Shown one piece after another: positions 43,285 to 52,951 of a DNA stretch of 64,000 nucleotides. Below the pieces are notes generated by a model that made no database searches, was not told where the DNA came from, and saw only the letters and a program-made list of their open reading frames with translations. How positions within the stretch are numbered: the first letter of the stretch is position 1; each line of letters opens with the position of its first letter. Position numbers and translations under genes: made by a program. The stretch is from the NCBI GenBank assembly GCA_937897625.1, contig CALCNZ010000107.1, forward strand, positions 18,234-82,233, written 5' to 3'. The DNA is from an uncultured Flavobacteriales bacterium. GTDB taxonomy: Bacteria > Bacteroidota > Bacteroidia > Flavobacteriales_D > Sanyastnellaceae.

Positions 43285-45744
43285 TTACATAGGGTCTACA
43301 TCAATAGACACGCGAACCATTTTGTATTTTTGCTGTGAGATGAGTGATTGCGAACAATCAATGAGATAACGCTTCACTTGGGCTGGTGTTATTTCGTTCG
43401 GAATTCGAATCCAAAATTGTTGAATGTAATAGTTGTTCACGCGGCCAATGGCAGGAGTTTCAGGACCTGTGTAATTTCCGAATAACGATTTAAAAAACCA
43501 CGTTCCAAGCTCTGCCGCTGCGCTTAACGCAACACCCTGTTCTTTGTGCTTCACCGTTAGTTTTATCATTCGCGTGAACGGAGGGTATCTGAATTGCTTT
43601 CGCTCGGCTAACTCCAACGCGAAAAACTGTCCATACTGATTGTTTTCAATCAATGGGAAAACCCAATGCTCAGGCGCATAGGTTTGAATAAGCACACGAC
43701 CGCGCTCTTCACGTCTTCCACTTCTTCCCGCAACCTGAACCATCATCTGAAACGCCCGTTCTATCGAGCGAAAATCAGGATGCTTCAACATGCGATCGGC
43801 ATTTAAAATTCCAACCAAATGGACATTGCTGAAGTCCAATCCCTTCGTCACCATCTGCGTTCCAATGAGCACATCGGTCTTTCCGCTTTCAAATTCCGAG
43901 ATAATTCTGTGATGCGCGTGTTTGCCTTTTGCGACATCTAAGTCCATGCGTGAAATTCGAAGATGCGGCAAACATTCGCCCAATTCTTCTTCAATGCGCT
44001 CCGTTCCTGCACCCAACATTTTGAAAGCATTGGCGCCACACGATGGACATTGCTGAACCGGAATTTCATGATGACCACAATAGTGGCAGCGCAGTTCGTG
44101 ATGAAATTTATGATACGTCAAACTCACATCGCAGTTCTTGCATTCTGGAGTATAATGACACATTTCACATTCCCACAGAGGCGTGTATCCACGGCGATTC
44201 TGGAACAATATCACTTGTTTTCCAGCCTTCACCGTTTGATCAATCGCTTCCAATAATATCGAAGAGAAAACCCCCTGCATCCGCTTCGCCTGAAGTTCAG
44301 AGCGAAGGTTAACAAAATCTATTTTAGGTTGAACTGCGTTGCCATACCGCTCAAACATTTCAACCAATTGATATTTTTTCTGTGTCGCGTTGAAGTACGA
44401 TTCCAAAGAAGGCGTTGCGCTTCCTAACACCACTTGCGCATTTGACAAAACACTCAGCTTAATGGCAGTGTCTCTCGCATGATAACGCGGAGCAGGATCT
44501 TGCTGTTTGAACGTTCCTTCGTGCTCTTCGTCGACTATGATTAAACCTAAGTTTTCAAAGGGAAGAAACACACCCGAACGCGCAGCCAATACAACATCGA
44601 ATCGATGCAAATCTGAATGCACCCGATGCCACACTTCCGTGCGTTCATGGGTGCTGTAGCCGCTGTGATAAATGCCCACACGAACTCCAAAATAACGTTG
44701 AATTCGATCTATTAAATGCGAAGTCAAGGCTATTTCAGGAACCAACAACAGCACTTGTTTACCTTGTTGAATCTGATCTTGCATGAGGTGCAAATACACT
44801 TCCGTTTTACCAGAAGAAGTAACACCATGCAGCAACGTAACACCAGCGTGAGCCTTAATTTGTTCGAATGCATTTTGTTGCAATTCGCTCAAAACAGGCA
44901 ATGGCAGCAATTCGTGATCGCCGCTAATCATGCGCAATTCAGAGCGTTCTTCAATCGCAAGAATACCCTTCTTTACCAAAGCTGAAATAGCAGAGGCGTC
45001 GGTCTTAGATTGAATTTCGAGTTCCTTCTTCTTCACCGATTCCCCTGTGTTTCCGTCCCATTTACTCATTTGCAAATAGGTCATCAACACTTGAATTTGC
45101 TTGTCTGCATTGCGCTTTTCCAACGCAGAAAAATGCTGCTGCAACTGCTCATCGGTATTTCCGTTTTCACCTAAATTCACATAAGAAACGCGCTTCGGTA
45201 TGAACTTCTCTTTCACCTCCTCAAACGACGCAATGGCGTTCTTCTTCAACAAGTTTTTCAATGTAGAATGAATGGAAACCTTCGGCAACGCGTGTTGTAT
45301 GTCTTTTGACATAACACCCATTCCACGGTCTTTTTCAAGTATGACATCTACAACCGAACGTTCATTCGGTGTTAATTCTACTGATAAGTCTTTGGTTGTA
45401 TAAACCGTTTCGCTCGACAATTTTAATCCACTTGGAAGTGCTGCGGTCATAACCTCTCCCAACGTGCAGGCATAGTATTTTGAAATCCATTCCCACAACT
45501 TAATCTGCGTTTCTGAAACCACAGGAACATCGTCCAACACTTCTTCGAAATACTTTGCCGCATAGTCTTGCGGAACCTCTTCGTGCACCCGCCAAACAAT
45601 GGCGGTATACCGCTTCGATTTTCCCAAAGGCACTACTACGCGAACACCTTGCTGAACGTAGTTTTCCCAGGCTACAGGAACCCTGTAGGTAAGCACTTGA
45701 GGAAGTGCCAGCGGGACAACAACATCAACAAAAAAAGTCTTCAT
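43285..45744 (-). CDS. priA: Primosomal replication protein N' (PriA helicase)
   Basis: An 819-residue PriA. An N-terminal DNA-binding domain (about 1-105) and winged helix are followed by a superfamily 2 helicase with Walker A HGVTSSGKTEV and the DEEH box. A zinc module with eight cysteines (CEMC, CKNC, CHYC, CPSC) sits in the middle, and GRSGRREERGRV follows late in the helicase. It restarts stalled forks and loads DnaB. It is 60 bases downstream of clpP beyond a strong palindrome, so it probably has its own start or depends on read-through. Confidence 0.96.
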   Translation of the reverse strand: MKTFFVDVVVPLALPQVLTYRVPVAWENYVQQGVRVVVPLGKSKRYTAIVWRVHEEVPQDYAAKYFEEVLDDVPVVSETQIKLWEWISKYYACTLGEVMTAALPSGLKLSSETVYTTKDLSVELTPNERSVVDVILEKDRGMGVMSKDIQHALPKVSIHSTLKNLLKKNAIASFEEVKEKFIPKRVSYVNLGENGNTDEQLQQHFSALEKRNADKQIQVLMTYLQMSKWDGNTGESVKKKELEIQSKTDASAISALVKKGILAIEERSELRMISGDHELLPLPVLSELQQNAFEQIKAHAGVTLLHGVTSSGKTEVYLHLMQDQIQQGKQVLLLVPEIALTSHLIDRIQRYFGVRVGIYHSGYSTHERTEVWHRVHSDLHRFDVVLAARSGVFLPFENLGLIIVDEEHEGTFKQQDPAPRYHARDTAIKLSVLSNAQVVLGSATPSLESYFNATQKKYQLVEMFERYGNAVQPKIDFVNLRSELQAKRMQGVFSSILLEAIDQTVKAGKQVILFQNRRGYTPLWECEMCHYTPECKNCDVSLTYHKFHHELRCHYCGHHEIPVQQCPSCGANAFKMLGAGTERIEEELGECLPHLRISRMDLDVAKGKHAHHRIISEFESGKTDVLIGTQMVTKGLDFSNVHLVGILNADRMLKHPDFRSIERAFQMMVQVAGRSGRREERGRVLIQTYAPEHWVFPLIENNQYGQFFALELAERKQFRYPPFTRMIKLTVKHKEQGVALSAAAELGTWFFKSLFGNYTGPETPAIGRVNNYYIQQFWIRIPNEITPAQVKRYLIDCSQSLISQQKYKMVRVSIDVDPM

Positions 45745-45758
45745 CGTCTATAAACAAA

Positions 45759-45783
45759 TAGAGACACGAAGGTCGTGTCTCTA
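45759..45783. terminator. Perfect 11-bp palindrome between clpP and priA
   Basis: TAGAGACACGA (45759-45769) and TCGTGTCTCTA (45773-45783) are perfect complements around AGG. It lies 21 bases beyond the clpP stop, and the minus strand continues TTTGTTTATAG. It can act as a terminator. Its GAGACACGA/TCGTGTCTC sequence could also be a copy of a dispersed palindromic element, which cannot be tested within this window. Confidence 0.65.
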
Positions 45784-45804
45784 CTTTCATTCAGTTTGAA
45801 ATTC

Positions 45805-46485
45805 TTATGGTTTTCTTTCCAATACTTCGTCAATCATTCCATACTCTTTCGCCTCAGAAGCAATCATCCAGTAATCGCGATCGCTATCTGCCCACACTTG
45901 ATCGTATGATTTACCGCTGTGTGTAGCAATGATGTCATACAATTCCTTCTTCAATTTTTGAATCTCACGTGCAGTGATTTCAATATCTGAGGCTTGTCCG
46001 CGTGCACCGCCCAAAGGTTGGTGAATCATTACACGAGAGTGCTTCAATCCTGTACGTTTTCCTGCCTGACCTGCACACAACAAAACTGCTCCCATTGAAG
46101 CGGCCATTCCTGTGCAAATCGTTGCTACGTCTGGATTAATGTATTGCATGGTGTCGTAGATACCTAGACCTGCGTATACACTTCCTCCTGGAGAGTTAAT
46201 ATAGATTTGAATGTCCTTCTTCGCATCTGTACTTTCCAAGAACAACAATTGCGCTTGAATAATATTTGCGATGTAGTCATCGATTTCAGTTCCCAAGAAA
46301 ATAATTCTATCAGCCATTAAACGAGAGAACACATCTACCTCACGGAAAGGCATGTGACGCTCTTCAATAACTGTTCTTGTCATGTTCTCTGGACCATACA
46401 TGTGAGAAATCACATCGTTCACCACTGTGCTATTGATACCTAAATGACCAGTAGCATATTTTTTAAATTCTTTACGTTCAAACAT
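45805..46485 (-). CDS. clpP: ATP-dependent Clp protease proteolytic subunit
   Basis: A 226-residue serine peptidase with an N-terminal extension of about 35 residues, probably a propeptide. Catalytic Ser lies in [11 protein letters not shown], His in [12 protein letters not shown], and the Asp follows near DRDYWM. The oxyanion loop is [11 protein letters not shown]. It forms the two-ring barrel that degrades ClpX substrates. A TATCTTCG box lies 16 bases upstream. Trigger factor (tig), the usual neighbour, is not seen here. Confidence 0.96.
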   Translation of the reverse strand: MFERKEFKKYATGHLGINSTVVNDVISHMYGPENMTRTVIEERHMPFREVDVFSRLMADRIIFLGTEIDDYIANIIQAQLLFLESTDAKKDIQIYINSPGGSVYAGLGIYDTMQYINPDVATICTGMAASMGAVLLCAGQAGKRTGLKHSRVMIHQPLGGARGQASDIEITAREIQKLKKELYDIIATHSGKSYDQVWADSDRDYWMIASEAKEYGMIDEVLERKP

Positions 46486-46501
46486 ACTGTAATATTTGTG
46501 T

Positions 46502-46509
46502 CGAAGATA
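46502..46509 (-). promoter_or_regulatory. -7-like promoter box of clpP (TATCTTCG)
   Basis: The minus strand reads TATCTTCG, a TAnnTTCG variant, with a TTTTG about 15 bases upstream that could serve as a -33 element. It sits in the 73-base gap between the DUF1653 gene and clpP. Confidence 0.5.
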
Positions 46510-46558
46510 CAGCGCTTTTTAATTCAAAACCCTGACTTCAAACAGATGATTTTTCAAC

Positions 46559-46783
46559 CTAATCAATAATTTCAAATCGCTTGAACTTAATGCGTCCAAG
46601 CTCGCATTCGTCTTCCCACATAGCAAGCGGACGGGCATATACAGAACCGAAAGGAACAGATTTGTATACAACCAAAGCCTCTTTCGTCTCGCTGTGATTT
46701 GCTAAGGAAATAATTTCATATACCCCGCCTTTATAGTGTTTCCAACGCTCCCCTGGCATTGGGTATCTTATTGCTTTTTCCAT
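46559..46783 (-). CDS. DUF1653-domain protein
   Basis: A 74-residue soluble protein that matches the DUF1653 pattern: PGERWKHYKGGVYEII near the start, ALVVYKSVPFGSVYARPL in the middle and a closing RFEII. The family is widespread and has a small beta-barrel-like fold. Its function is unknown to me. It follows dnaG by nine bases and so is probably on the leuS-dnaG transcript. Confidence 0.85.
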   Translation of the reverse strand: MEKAIRYPMPGERWKHYKGGVYEIISLANHSETKEALVVYKSVPFGSVYARPLAMWEDECELGRIKFKRFEIID

Positions 46784-46792
46784 GTTATTCTT

Positions 46793-48763
46793 TTATAAAA
46801 CCACCGTTCCAAAATTATCTGCCAATTGCTTTCGCACATCGTCTAATCGTTTCTTTTCCGCCAATAAAATCATAACCTCATCTTCATTCGTTTCTAGTTC
46901 CAACTGAGATTCAACGGCCTTGGCAGCAATTTGTACATGACGCATTTTCATACGAAACAAACAATCTTTCGCTGCCTTTCCTATGACGTATTCCTCAGAC
47001 TCGGTTAAAATTCCGTGTTTCGTTTTCCAGTTCTCACTAATCTGATGGCGTGTGGTTAATACGTTTACAGCCTCGCTCCGAACTTTTTCTTCTTCGTGAG
47101 AAATGAAATTGTGGTGCGTGGGCATTTGGTTCTCCTTCACCAATTCCAAATACTCCTCTAACATTCTCGAATAAACCTCAGACTGAAGCGTCATGAAGTC
47201 ATGCTCAAGATTTCCAATTAAATAATCGGCTACCGATAAATGAATCACTTCACGTTTGCCTTCTTCGTTCACAATTTCAATAGGCATTTCGTATTCACCG
47301 TACATCAATAGAATGCGCATGAAATCGCGTTCTTGCGCTTCGGCGTTCAACGTATCTGGAACAGGGGTCGTCTCTTCGAACGGCGTTGGAGAAGGAGCTT
47401 CAGCAGGTGCGTGAACCCCTCCTTCTTCTGAGGAAGCTGGTTTTCCAGGTCCTTTCTTTAAATTTTCTTGAAGCGATTTGTTCAACTCTAAGAATAGAAC
47501 AGACTCACCAATGCCCATAATTTGCGAGCAATCTTGAACAAAAACCGAGCGCTTAATCGCATCCGGAATCAGCGCAATGCTGTCAACTATTCCACGAATT
47601 AACCCCGCTTTTTTAATCGGATCGTTTCCTACTTCTTCAAGAAGCAATGCAGTTTTATATCGAATGAAATCCTTCGCATTTTCCTTCACATACAGCTGAA
47701 TCTCTTCACTGCTGTGCTTTCTAGAATAACTGTCCGGATCGTCTCCGTCTGGAAATGTTGCAACGCGAACGTTCAACCCTTCCTTCAATATCATGTCAAT
47801 ACCTCGGAAACTCGCTTTAATTCCAGCTTTGTCTCCGTCGTATAAAATCGTAATGTTCTGTGTGAATCGACGAATGAGTCGAATTTGTCCTTCCGTTAAA
47901 CTCGTTCCGCTACTCGCAACCACATTCTCAACACCCGCTTGGTGAAGCGCAATCACGTCGGTATATCCTTCAACCAAAAAACAGTTGTCTTCCTTCACCA
48001 TCGCGTTCTTCGCGAGGTGCAAGCCATACAAAGTGTTCGACTTGTGATAAAGATCGCTTTCCGGACTGTTGAAGTACTTCGCAATGTCTTTCTCTGCCTT
48101 CAGTGTTCTTCCGCCAAAGGCAATCACCTTTCCACTCACATTGTGAATCGGGAACATCACACGTCCGCGGAAGAAGTCATACGGCGAACCGTCCTTCTCA
48201 CGGGTCAATCCCGTCTTCAACAAATACGTCAAGGAATGCCCTGCAGACAGCGCTGCTTGGGACATCTTGTCCCATCCGTCTGGACAATATCCGAGTTGAA
48301 ATTTCTTCAGGGTGTCCTCGCGAAAACCGCGCGCCTCGAAATAAGACAAGCCAATGGCTCTGCCCATTTCGGTATTGTACATCTGATCTTGAAAGTACTT
48401 GTTCGCGAATTCCGTAACAACAGAAAGTTGTTCGCGCTCACTTTTTTCAGCCTTTTGTTCTTCGGTCTGACTCTCTTCTTCAATTTCAATGTTGTACCTG
48501 TTGGCCAACCAGCGCAAGGCTTCCGGATAGGTAAGCTTCTCGTGCTGCATAAGGAAATCAATGGCATTTCCGCCTTTTCCAGAACTGAAATCCTTGTAAA
48601 TTCCTTTCGAAGGAACAACGAAAAAACTCGGGGTTTTTTCATTCACAAACGGAGAAAGACCGCGATACGAAGACCCGCTTTTTTTCAAATGAACAAACTC
48701 TCCAATGACATCTTCAACGATGATGGCTTGGAAAATTCGATCTATGGTGGAACGGGAAATCAT
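46793..48763 (-). CDS. dnaG: DNA primase DnaG with replaced zinc ligands
   Basis: A 656-residue primase. The N-terminal zinc-ribbon fold (about 1-95) is recognisable by LSPFVNEKTPSF and GKGGNAIDFL. The four usual ligands (CPFH and HCFGC) are S37, V40, D58 and S61 here, so no zinc should bind. The TOPRIM catalytic domain (about 250-340) is intact, with LVEGYTD and ILYDGDKAG. The C-terminal region (about 430-656) is the helicase-interacting part, with a Pro-rich linker before it. It makes Okazaki primers. leuS is 19 bases upstream, and DUF1653 follows after nine bases. Confidence 0.93.
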   Translation of the reverse strand: MISRSTIDRIFQAIIVEDVIGEFVHLKKSGSSYRGLSPFVNEKTPSFFVVPSKGIYKDFSSGKGGNAIDFLMQHEKLTYPEALRWLANRYNIEIEEESQTEEQKAEKSEREQLSVVTEFANKYFQDQMYNTEMGRAIGLSYFEARGFREDTLKKFQLGYCPDGWDKMSQAALSAGHSLTYLLKTGLTREKDGSPYDFFRGRVMFPIHNVSGKVIAFGGRTLKAEKDIAKYFNSPESDLYHKSNTLYGLHLAKNAMVKEDNCFLVEGYTDVIALHQAGVENVVASSGTSLTEGQIRLIRRFTQNITILYDGDKAGIKASFRGIDMILKEGLNVRVATFPDGDDPDSYSRKHSSEEIQLYVKENAKDFIRYKTALLLEEVGNDPIKKAGLIRGIVDSIALIPDAIKRSVFVQDCSQIMGIGESVLFLELNKSLQENLKKGPGKPASSEEGGVHAPAEAPSPTPFEETTPVPDTLNAEAQERDFMRILLMYGEYEMPIEIVNEEGKREVIHLSVADYLIGNLEHDFMTLQSEVYSRMLEEYLELVKENQMPTHHNFISHEEEKVRSEAVNVLTTRHQISENWKTKHGILTESEEYVIGKAAKDCLFRMKMRHVQIAAKAVESQLELETNEDEVMILLAEKKRLDDVRKQLADNFGTVVL

Positions 48764-48782
48764 GGGACTACCAAAGGTAGTG

Positions 48783-51590
48783 CTACATGACTACATTCAC
48801 AATACGTTTTGGAACAACAATGATTTTTTTCGGGGTTTTCCCTTCCAAATATTTCGCTGTGCTTTCATGCGCCAGCACCTGCGCTTCAACATCTGCGCCG
48901 CTCATACCAACAGGAAGCGACAAGAAGAATCTTGTTTTTCCGTTGAATGAAATCGGATATTCGAAGTTATCGTCTTCCAAATATTTACTCTCAGCAACTG
49001 GCCAAGATTCATTCATAACTGAAGTGGAATGACCCAAGTCCTTCCAAAGCTCTTCCGCCAAGTGTGGAGCGTACGGCGAAAGCATAACAACCAATGGCTC
49101 TAACGCCTGACGCTTGTTGCATTTCAAGTCTGTCAATTCATTCGTGGCAATCATGAATGCACTAACAACAGTATTCCAAGAAAAACGTTCAAGGTCTTCT
49201 GTAATTTTCTTAATGGTCTTGTGAACCACGCGCATCTCTGCTGCAGTGGCTTCTTCAGACGAAACAGCGAATGTTTCATTCTCCAAGAACAAACGGTGGA
49301 AGCGACGCAAGAAATTGTGCACCCCGTTAATCCCCTTGGTATCCCATGGTTTGCTTTGCTCAACAGGGCCTAAGAACATTTCATAACAACGCAAGGTGTC
49401 TGCACCGAACTTCTCTATTAATTCATCCGGCGTTTGAACGTTGTACTTCGACTTCGACATTTTCTCAACTTCCCAGCCGCAAGTGTATTCGCCGTTTTCA
49501 TTCAACATGAATTCTGCGTTTGCGTATTCTGGAAGCCAATTCTTGAAGCCTTCAATGTTCAACTTATCGTTGTCCACCAAAGAAATAGCAGCATACAATC
49601 GTTGTGTTTCAAACTCTTTTCTTCGTTCGAAGGAAATGAAAGTGTTGCTGTCTTTAATGCGATAAACAAAGCTACTTCGTCCAAGGATCATTCCTTGGTT
49701 AATCATCTTCTTGAACGGCTCGTTGAACGGTATGTATCCCAAGTCGAACAACACTTTCGTCCAAAAACGAGAATACAACAAGTGACCCGTTGCGTGCTCT
49801 GCACCGCCCATATACAAGTCTACTTGTCCCCAATATTTAATTCGCTCTTCCGAAGCAAAAACCGAATGATTGTTCGGGTCCATGTATCTCAAAAAATACC
49901 ACGAAGATCCTGCCCATCCTGGCATGGTGTTGCACTCCATAGGCATGCCGTTGCGCTCCCAATTCGTTGCGCGTGCCAAGGGTGGTTCGCCCGATTCCGT
50001 AGGAAGATAAGCGTCTACATCAGGCAATTCGGTTGGAAGCTCTTCTGTGTTTATCAAGCGCGGAATTCCGTTTTCGTAATAGATCGGAAACGGCTCTCCC
50101 CAATAACGCTGACGGCTAAATACCGCGTCGCGCAAGCGATAGTTCACACGCTTTTCACCCGCACCAATTTCCATCAAACGCTCACACACCGCGTCAAACG
50201 CAGCGTAGTAATTCATTCCATTTAAGAAATCCGAATTAGCAAGAAGCGCGTCTTTTGAAGTTTCCGCCTTTTCTGACAAGTCAGATTCAGCAAAAATATT
50301 TTTTATTTCTAGGTTGAAATGCTTCGCGAAATCATAGTCACGTTGGTCTCCCGCTGGAACAGCCATCACCGCTCCGGTTCCATAACCCGCCAACACATAG
50401 TCACCAATCCACACGGGAATTTGCTCGCCAGTCAACGGATGCATCGCATAACTTCCCGTGAATACGCCCGAGATTTTCTTCTCGGCCATACGCTCACGTT
50501 CGGTCTTCAACTTTGAATTCGCAACATATTCCATCACAGCATTGCGTTGCTCTTCACTTGTAAGCACTTCAACGCTTTCGTGTTCTGGCGCTAGGGTCAA
50601 AAACGAAACGCCGTACAACGTATCCGGACGGGTCGTGAAGACTTCAATCGTTACTTCCTTTTCCGCTTGAAAACGTATACGTGCTCCGGAAGATTTTCCG
50701 ATCCAGTTGCGTTGAATTTCTTTAATGTTATCAGGCCAATCTATTGTATCTAAGTCTGCAATTAACCGTTCTGAATAAGCCGAAATACGCATACTCCATT
50801 GACGCATTTTCTTTTGCTCAACTGGATGACCACCGCGTTCACTCACACCGTCTTTAATTTCATCGTTGGCCAAAACGGTTCCCAAGGCTGGGCACCAATT
50901 CACCACAGAATCGGCCAAATAAGCAATTCGGTAATTCATAAGAAGCGCTTCCTTCTGCGCTTCGGTCATGCCTTTCCAATCGGTATCAGTGAATTCACCT
51001 TCGAAATGCGCAGAGAAAATATGATCAGCTTCCAACAAATAAGTCTTCCACCACTCTTCGTCCATGTGCGCATTCACGCCGTATGAACCGTTGTCTTCAA
51101 ACTTCGCAATCAGCTCAGAAATTGGACAAGTCTTGTTCGTTTCCAAATCGTACCAAGCGTTGAACAACAATCCGAAAATCCATTGTGTCCACTTGTAATA
51201 ATCAGGAGAGCTGGTTCGCACCTCTCTACTCCAATCATAGGAAAAACCAATCTTATCAAGCTGTTCGCGATAACGAGCAATATTTTGTTCTGTTGTTTTC
51301 GCCGGGTGCTGGCCGGTTAAAATAGCGTATTGCTCAGCCGGAAGTCCAAACGAATCGTAACCCATCGGATGCAACACATTGTATCCTTTGTGACGCATGT
51401 ATCGGGCATAAATATCTGAGGCGATATACCCCAGCGGATGTCCCACGTGCAGCCCTGCTCCGCTCGGATAAGGGAACATGTCTAAGACATAAAACTTCTT
51501 TTTATTCGGGTCTTCGGTAACTTTGTAAGACTCGTCCTGCGCCCATTTCTTGCGCCAGTTAGCTTCAATATTTCTAAAATCGTATTCCAT
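48783..51590 (-). CDS. leuS: Leucyl-tRNA synthetase
   Basis: A 935-residue class Ia synthetase. The HIGH motif region is PYPSGAGLHVGHPLGY, the CP1 editing site includes VFTTRPDTLYG, and the catalytic loop is EKMSKSKYNV. The tRNA anticodon-binding domain and C-terminal domain fill the end. It charges tRNA-Leu and clears mischarged Ile/Met. It is divergent from pyrH with 65 bases between, each gene with a TAnnTTCG-like box. dnaG follows 19 bases downstream. Confidence 0.97.
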   Translation of the reverse strand: MEYDFRNIEANWRKKWAQDESYKVTEDPNKKKFYVLDMFPYPSGAGLHVGHPLGYIASDIYARYMRHKGYNVLHPMGYDSFGLPAEQYAILTGQHPAKTTEQNIARYREQLDKIGFSYDWSREVRTSSPDYYKWTQWIFGLLFNAWYDLETNKTCPISELIAKFEDNGSYGVNAHMDEEWWKTYLLEADHIFSAHFEGEFTDTDWKGMTEAQKEALLMNYRIAYLADSVVNWCPALGTVLANDEIKDGVSERGGHPVEQKKMRQWSMRISAYSERLIADLDTIDWPDNIKEIQRNWIGKSSGARIRFQAEKEVTIEVFTTRPDTLYGVSFLTLAPEHESVEVLTSEEQRNAVMEYVANSKLKTERERMAEKKISGVFTGSYAMHPLTGEQIPVWIGDYVLAGYGTGAVMAVPAGDQRDYDFAKHFNLEIKNIFAESDLSEKAETSKDALLANSDFLNGMNYYAAFDAVCERLMEIGAGEKRVNYRLRDAVFSRQRYWGEPFPIYYENGIPRLINTEELPTELPDVDAYLPTESGEPPLARATNWERNGMPMECNTMPGWAGSSWYFLRYMDPNNHSVFASEERIKYWGQVDLYMGGAEHATGHLLYSRFWTKVLFDLGYIPFNEPFKKMINQGMILGRSSFVYRIKDSNTFISFERRKEFETQRLYAAISLVDNDKLNIEGFKNWLPEYANAEFMLNENGEYTCGWEVEKMSKSKYNVQTPDELIEKFGADTLRCYEMFLGPVEQSKPWDTKGINGVHNFLRRFHRLFLENETFAVSSEEATAAEMRVVHKTIKKITEDLERFSWNTVVSAFMIATNELTDLKCNKRQALEPLVVMLSPYAPHLAEELWKDLGHSTSVMNESWPVAESKYLEDDNFEYPISFNGKTRFFLSLPVGMSGADVEAQVLAHESTAKYLEGKTPKKIIVVPKRIVNVVM

Positions 51591-51610
51591 AAATCGTGTA
51601 GAATCGTTCG

Positions 51611-51618
51611 CGAAGATA
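51611..51618 (-). promoter_or_regulatory. -7-like promoter box of leuS (TATCTTCG)
   Basis: The minus strand reads TATCTTCG, a TAnnTTCG variant, 20 bases before the leuS ATG. It lies back to back with the pyrH box in a 65-base divergent gap. Confidence 0.5.
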
Positions 51619-51641
51619 GGGCGCAGAATGACCTAATTCAC

Positions 51642-51649
51642 TAACTTCG
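51642..51649 (+). promoter_or_regulatory. -7-like promoter box of pyrH (TAACTTCG)
   Basis: TAACTTCG is a TAnnTTCG variant that ends only six bases before the pyrH ATG at 51656, so the message would be leaderless or nearly so. Confidence 0.45.
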
Positions 51650-51655
51650 CGAAGT

Positions 51656-52363
51656 ATGAAATACCAACGCATTCTTCTAAAATTAAGTGGTGAAGCCTTA
51701 ATGGGCGATAAACAGTTCGGAATTGACAACGCACGCATCATGCAATACGCGCAGGAAATCAAAGCTGTTTGGGAACAGGGTGTTGAAGTCGCAATTGTCA
51801 TCGGTGGTGGAAATATTTTCCGCGGAGTGCAAGCAGAACAAGGCGGAATGGAACGCACACAAGGCGATTACATGGGTATGCTAGCCACCATGATCAACAG
51901 CATGGCGCTTCAAAGTGCATTGGAATCGGCACACGTTCCAACACGTTTGCAAAGCGCTATTGAAATGAAACAAATATGCGAGCCCTTCATTAAAAGAAGA
52001 GCCGTTAGACATTTAGAAAAAAACCGCGTGGTTATTTTCGGAGCAGGAACTGGAAACCCTTTCTTCACAACAGATACAGCAGCATCTCTTCGTGCAATTG
52101 AAATTGAAGCTGATGTGGTGTTAAAAGGAACTCGTGTAGACGGTATCTACACTGCAGATCCTGAGAAGGATCCAAACGCAACCAAATACGACACAGTTAC
52201 TTTCAACGAAGTGTATGAAAAAGGTTTGAACGTGATGGACATGACGGCCTTCACGTTGTGCAACGAAAACAAATTGCCCATTATCATTTTCGACATGAAC
52301 AAAGAAGGAAACCTTCTGAAGCTTGTTTCTGGCGAAAACATTGGAACTAAAGTAGAATTTTAA
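51656..52363 (+). CDS. pyrH: Uridylate kinase
   Basis: A 235-residue bacterial UMP kinase of the amino-acid-kinase fold. Landmarks are [22 protein letters not shown], the UMP-binding region [16 protein letters not shown] and [17 protein letters not shown], split by the family [10 protein letters not shown] core, and the ATP site [12 protein letters not shown]. It phosphorylates UMP to UDP as a hexamer. frr follows after 14 bases, the usual pyrH-frr pair. Confidence 0.96.
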   Translation: MKYQRILLKLSGEALMGDKQFGIDNARIMQYAQEIKAVWEQGVEVAIVIGGGNIFRGVQAEQGGMERTQGDYMGMLATMINSMALQSALESAHVPTRLQSAIEMKQICEPFIKRRAVRHLEKNRVVIFGAGTGNPFFTTDTAASLRAIEIEADVVLKGTRVDGIYTADPEKDPNATKYDTVTFNEVYEKGLNVMDMTAFTLCNENKLPIIIFDMNKEGNLLKLVSGENIGTKVEF

Positions 52364-52377
52364 AGCAGAATAATAAG

Positions 52378-52941
52378 ATGTCTGAAGAAGTTAAAATGGC
52401 TCTCGACGAGGCCGCAGATGCAATGAACAAATCCATTGTTCACCTAGAAAACGAATTGAATAAAGTACGTGCTGGAAAAGCAAGTCCTGTCATGTTAGAC
52501 GGTGTTCGCGTAGACTATTACGGAACAATGACACCTTTGAAAAACGTTGCAAACGTTACCACTCCAGACGCAAGAACACTCAATGTTCAACCGTGGGAAA
52601 AAGGTATGCTGAATGCTATTTCAAAGGGAATTATGGAAGCAAACCTCGGTTTGAATCCGCAAAACAACGGCGATGTAATCATGATTGCTGTTCCAATGTT
52701 GACTGAAGAACGTCGTCGAGATTTATCAAAGCGCGCACACTCGGAAGGTGAGAATGCTCGTGTTGGAATTCGCACCGCTCGCAAAGAAGCATTAGACTTC
52801 ATTAAGCAAGCGCAGAAAGACGGTCTTCCTGAAGACGAAGCAAAATCAGGCGAGTCGAAGGTTCAAGAACTTACAGACAAATTCAACAGAAAAGTAGACG
52901 AAGTCTTAGCCGCGAAAGACAAAGACATTATGACCATCTAA
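52378..52941 (+). CDS. frr: Ribosome recycling factor
   Basis: A 187-residue RRF. The three-helix bundle and beta domain are clear from LENELNKVRAGKASP, VRVDYYGTMTPL and the PMLTEERRRDLSKRAH stretch. It splits post-termination ribosomes with EF-G. It follows pyrH by 14 bases and precedes dusB by ten bases. Confidence 0.96.
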   Translation: MSEEVKMALDEAADAMNKSIVHLENELNKVRAGKASPVMLDGVRVDYYGTMTPLKNVANVTTPDARTLNVQPWEKGMLNAISKGIMEANLGLNPQNNGDVIMIAVPMLTEERRRDLSKRAHSEGENARVGIRTARKEALDFIKQAQKDGLPEDEAKSGESKVQELTDKFNRKVDEVLAAKDKDIMTI

Positions 52942-52951
52942 ACCCAAGCAT

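Noticed and set aside
47939..48790. A 283-codon frame on the plus strand
   Set aside because: It is antisense to dnaG, with composition typical of a reverse-complement shadow (many Arg, His and Phe) and no recognisable domain.
49434..50225. A 263-codon frame on the plus strand
   Set aside because: It is antisense to leuS, which is complete and unmistakable. The frame has no start context or domain.
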